A stretch of DNA of 64,000 nucleotides from Ancylomarina sp. DW003. GTDB lineage: Bacteria > Bacteroidota > Bacteroidia > Bacteroidales > Marinifilaceae. Location: assembly GCF_029029505.1 (NCBI RefSeq), contig NZ_JAKJSD010000003.1:62001-126000 (forward strand). The letters run 5' to 3'. The position numbers and the translations under genes were made by a program. Shown here piece after piece: positions 62,494-64,000 of this stretch (the stretch's first letter is position 1; every line of letters begins with the position of its first letter). A model generated the notes under the pieces. That model worked only from the letters and a program-made list of their open reading frames with translations, did no database searches and was not told where the DNA came from.

Positions 62494-63231
62494 TTACTCC
62501 TCTTTTGCAGCAGCCAGATCTCTTAATACAACTGAAGCGATATAACAACCAAATATTGGAGGCATATATGAAATCGTACCAACATTCGATTTCTTATTTT
62601 GACTTTCAACAAGCACTACAGCTTTCTTATCCACATCTTCTGGTGAAAAAACAACTTTTACGCCTTTTCGGACTCCAAGTTGATGAAGTTTTTTTCTAAG
62701 CATTCTCGCCAATCGGCAATTGTAGGACTTCGAAATGTCTTTAATTTGAATCTGACTTGGATCCATTTTGCCACCTGCTCCCATCGAGCTCACAACTTTA
62801 TATTTTAATTTCAAGCTATGGTAAATTAGGTGTATTTTGGGTGCAAGCGTGTCTATTGCATCAACGACATAGTCATACTCAGCTTCTTTTAGAACGTCTT
62901 TCAAACGTTCTTCACGGATAAATTCATTTATGACTTTAAGCTTTAAATCTGGGTTAATTGCTAATAATCTTTCAGCCATAACATCAGCTTTGTCCTTGCC
63001 AATGGTCTTTGTTGTTGCAGGCAATTGCCTGTTTATATTTGAAGCTTCTATATCATCACCATCAACAATAGTCATTTGTCCAACACCAGCACGGCAAAGT
63101 AGTTCTGCCGTATAAGCACCAACACCACCAAGTCCAACGACTAAAATGTGAGCATTTTTCACTTGCTCTAATCTTTCTTCTCCAAGCAGAAGTTCCGTTC
63201 TGCTCAACCAATCAGTATTCATCTTATTCAA
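62494..63231 (-). CDS. tcdA: tRNA threonylcarbamoyladenosine dehydratase
   Basis: A 245-aa ThiF/E1-like enzyme. It has the nucleotide-binding VVGLGGVGAYTAELLCRAGVG, DGDDIEASNINRQ, and SSMGAGGKMDP, the TcdA-type pattern, and the RKKLHQLGVRKG segment. It cyclises t6A37 in tRNA to ct6A. It lies 26 bases downstream of the TatD gene, so it is probably cotranscribed. Confidence 0.95.
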   Translation of the reverse strand: MNKMNTDWLSRTELLLGEERLEQVKNAHILVVGLGGVGAYTAELLCRAGVGQMTIVDGDDIEASNINRQLPATTKTIGKDKADVMAERLLAINPDLKLKVINEFIREERLKDVLKEAEYDYVVDAIDTLAPKIHLIYHSLKLKYKVVSSMGAGGKMDPSQIQIKDISKSYNCRLARMLRKKLHQLGVRKGVKVVFSPEDVDKKAVVLVESQNKKSNVGTISYMPPIFGCYIASVVLRDLAAAKEE

Positions 63232-63257
63232 AAAATAATTATATCTATCAGATCTGT

Positions 63258-63941
63258 TTACGATCTATCAATTTCTCTAAGTTTAAAGACGGATGTGAAA
63301 CTCTTGAAAATAGTTTCTTTTAGTTCATCGATCTGTATGTTTTTTATTTCAGCAGCCTTATTATATATTTCAATAACAGAATGGTTCGACTCATCCGTTT
63401 CCAGAAAAATTCGGTTTAAAGGCAAAGCTTTGAAAATATTTTGCACTTTGATGTCGAACAATAGGGCTTCTCCAAAGGAAATGAAACAATTTTGAGCAAG
63501 TAAGCTTTGCGCTATATGTTGGTTGTTTCGATAGCCATGAATTATCCAATCTGTATTTGGTTTTAATCTTTTTTTTAGAGAAAGCAATTCAGAAAAACAT
63601 TTTACGCAATGAATAATAACAGCTTTATTAAGCTCTTCTGCAATTTCAACTTGATCCCGAAAGAATTCTTCTTGAATACTTAATGGAGTTGAAATTATTC
63701 GATCTAAGCCTATCTCTCCAATGGCGATAACTTGAGTTTTATTAGCTGCTTTTTTTAGCCTCTCAAGGCTTGTTTTCCCTTCTTCCTTTTCAATATGCCA
63801 TGGGTGTAAACCCATAGAAATTGAATTGTGCAATTCTACCGAATCACCTAATTGACCAGTACAATAATTAACCACAGAAATTACACCTTCTACCTTTTGT
63901 AGATGGTGTGTGTGGACGTCTATATAAGGGGTTTCCTGCAT
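63258..63941 (-). CDS. TatD-family hydrolase (short form)
   Basis: A 227-aa metal-dependent hydrolase. It has YIDVHTHH (HxH metal ligands), GEIGLD, AVIIHCVKCF, WIIHGYRNN and LETDES, the TatD ligand set. At 227 aa it is shorter than the usual 255-265 aa. Such proteins are DNases or peptidases in quality control. It heads the unit with tcdA. Confidence 0.85.
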   Translation of the reverse strand: MQETPYIDVHTHHLQKVEGVISVVNYCTGQLGDSVELHNSISMGLHPWHIEKEEGKTSLERLKKAANKTQVIAIGEIGLDRIISTPLSIQEEFFRDQVEIAEELNKAVIIHCVKCFSELLSLKKRLKPNTDWIIHGYRNNQHIAQSLLAQNCFISFGEALLFDIKVQNIFKALPLNRIFLETDESNHSVIEIYNKAAEIKNIQIDELKETIFKSFTSVFKLREIDRS

Positions 63942-64000
63942 TATTTATATTTAGCTTGGCAAAAATATAAAAATATTGGAAAATGTGACTTTCTCTTTTG

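Noticed and set aside
1-64000. tRNA, rRNA, complete insertion sequences, prophage or origin features
   Set aside because: I looked for clover-leaf tRNA ends, transposase motifs and clustered phage genes and found none I could support.

Overview
The window is about 64 kb of AT-rich DNA from a member of the Bacteroidota. The signs are a FecI/FecR/TonB-receptor cluster with STN and carboxypeptidase-regulatory domains, an outer-membrane beta-barrel protein of the OMP_b-brl_3 type, membrane-anchored AraC regulators, DUF4251 and DUF2892 proteins, weak A-rich ribosome binding sites, and the mitochondrial-type aconitase and citrate synthase common in this phylum. A marine Bacteroidales/Marinilabiliales relative is my best guess, but the sequence alone does not fix a genus. 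It is an ordinary chromosomal stretch: I see no rRNA, tRNA, complete insertion sequence, phage or CRISPR array.

Layout. 1-3.3 kb: two serine-hydrolase genes (the first cut by the window edge), a decayed gene and a secreted unknown. 3.6-12.0 kb (minus strand): a four-gene operon with two giant paralogous alpha-helical proteins flanking an RDD/zinc-ribbon membrane protein and a small zinc-ribbon membrane protein; no function is known to me. 12.7-17.1 kb: hybrid histidine kinase, degenerate 22-25 bp repeats, a small membrane protein with an uncertain start, and a PLD-like protein with zinc ribbons. 17.2-27.3 kb: rhomboid protease, ABC exporter, lipoprotein, TauE-like exporter, AraC regulator, DJ-1/PfpI protein, CNNM/CBS protein and DUF1971 protein, with a relic of a second ABC exporter gene. 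27.4-39.5 kb: hemerythrin-like protein, Fn3 lipoprotein, beta-barrel receptor, NUDT15-like Nudix hydrolase, S9 peptidase and cation/proton antiporter. 39.5-44.3 kb (minus): DUF2892, SRPBCC, catalase, asparagine synthetase A and a DUF4251 protein. 44.5-52.7 kb: a sigma/anti-sigma/TonB-receptor operon, and divergently a transglutaminase-7TM protein, an ATP-grasp ligase and a beta-barrel protein. 52.7-64 kb: thioesterase, RF3, phosphoesterase, aconitase, citrate synthase, a 596-aa unknown, MGMT, TcdA and a TatD hydrolase.

Two regulatory systems stand out. (1) Upstream of asnA lie two tandem transcription attenuators. Each has a short open reading frame very rich in Asn codons, then a segment that can form either an antiterminator or a rho-independent terminator hairpin. 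The natural reading is that asparagine supply, sensed through ribosome stalling at Asn codons, controls synthesis of the asparagine-making enzyme at two successive gates. (2) An exact motif, GGGGTAGGGT, then 14 bases, then CTGYYCTA, occurs four times, always 23-28 bases before a start codon: before fecR and its TonB receptor, the transglutaminase-7TM gene, the ATP-grasp gene and the beta-barrel gene. This looks like the promoter of the local ECF sigma factor and defines a compact cell-envelope regulon.

The giant-paralogue operon is the best candidate for an undescribed protein system. The attenuators and the ECF regulon are the best supported novel regulation.
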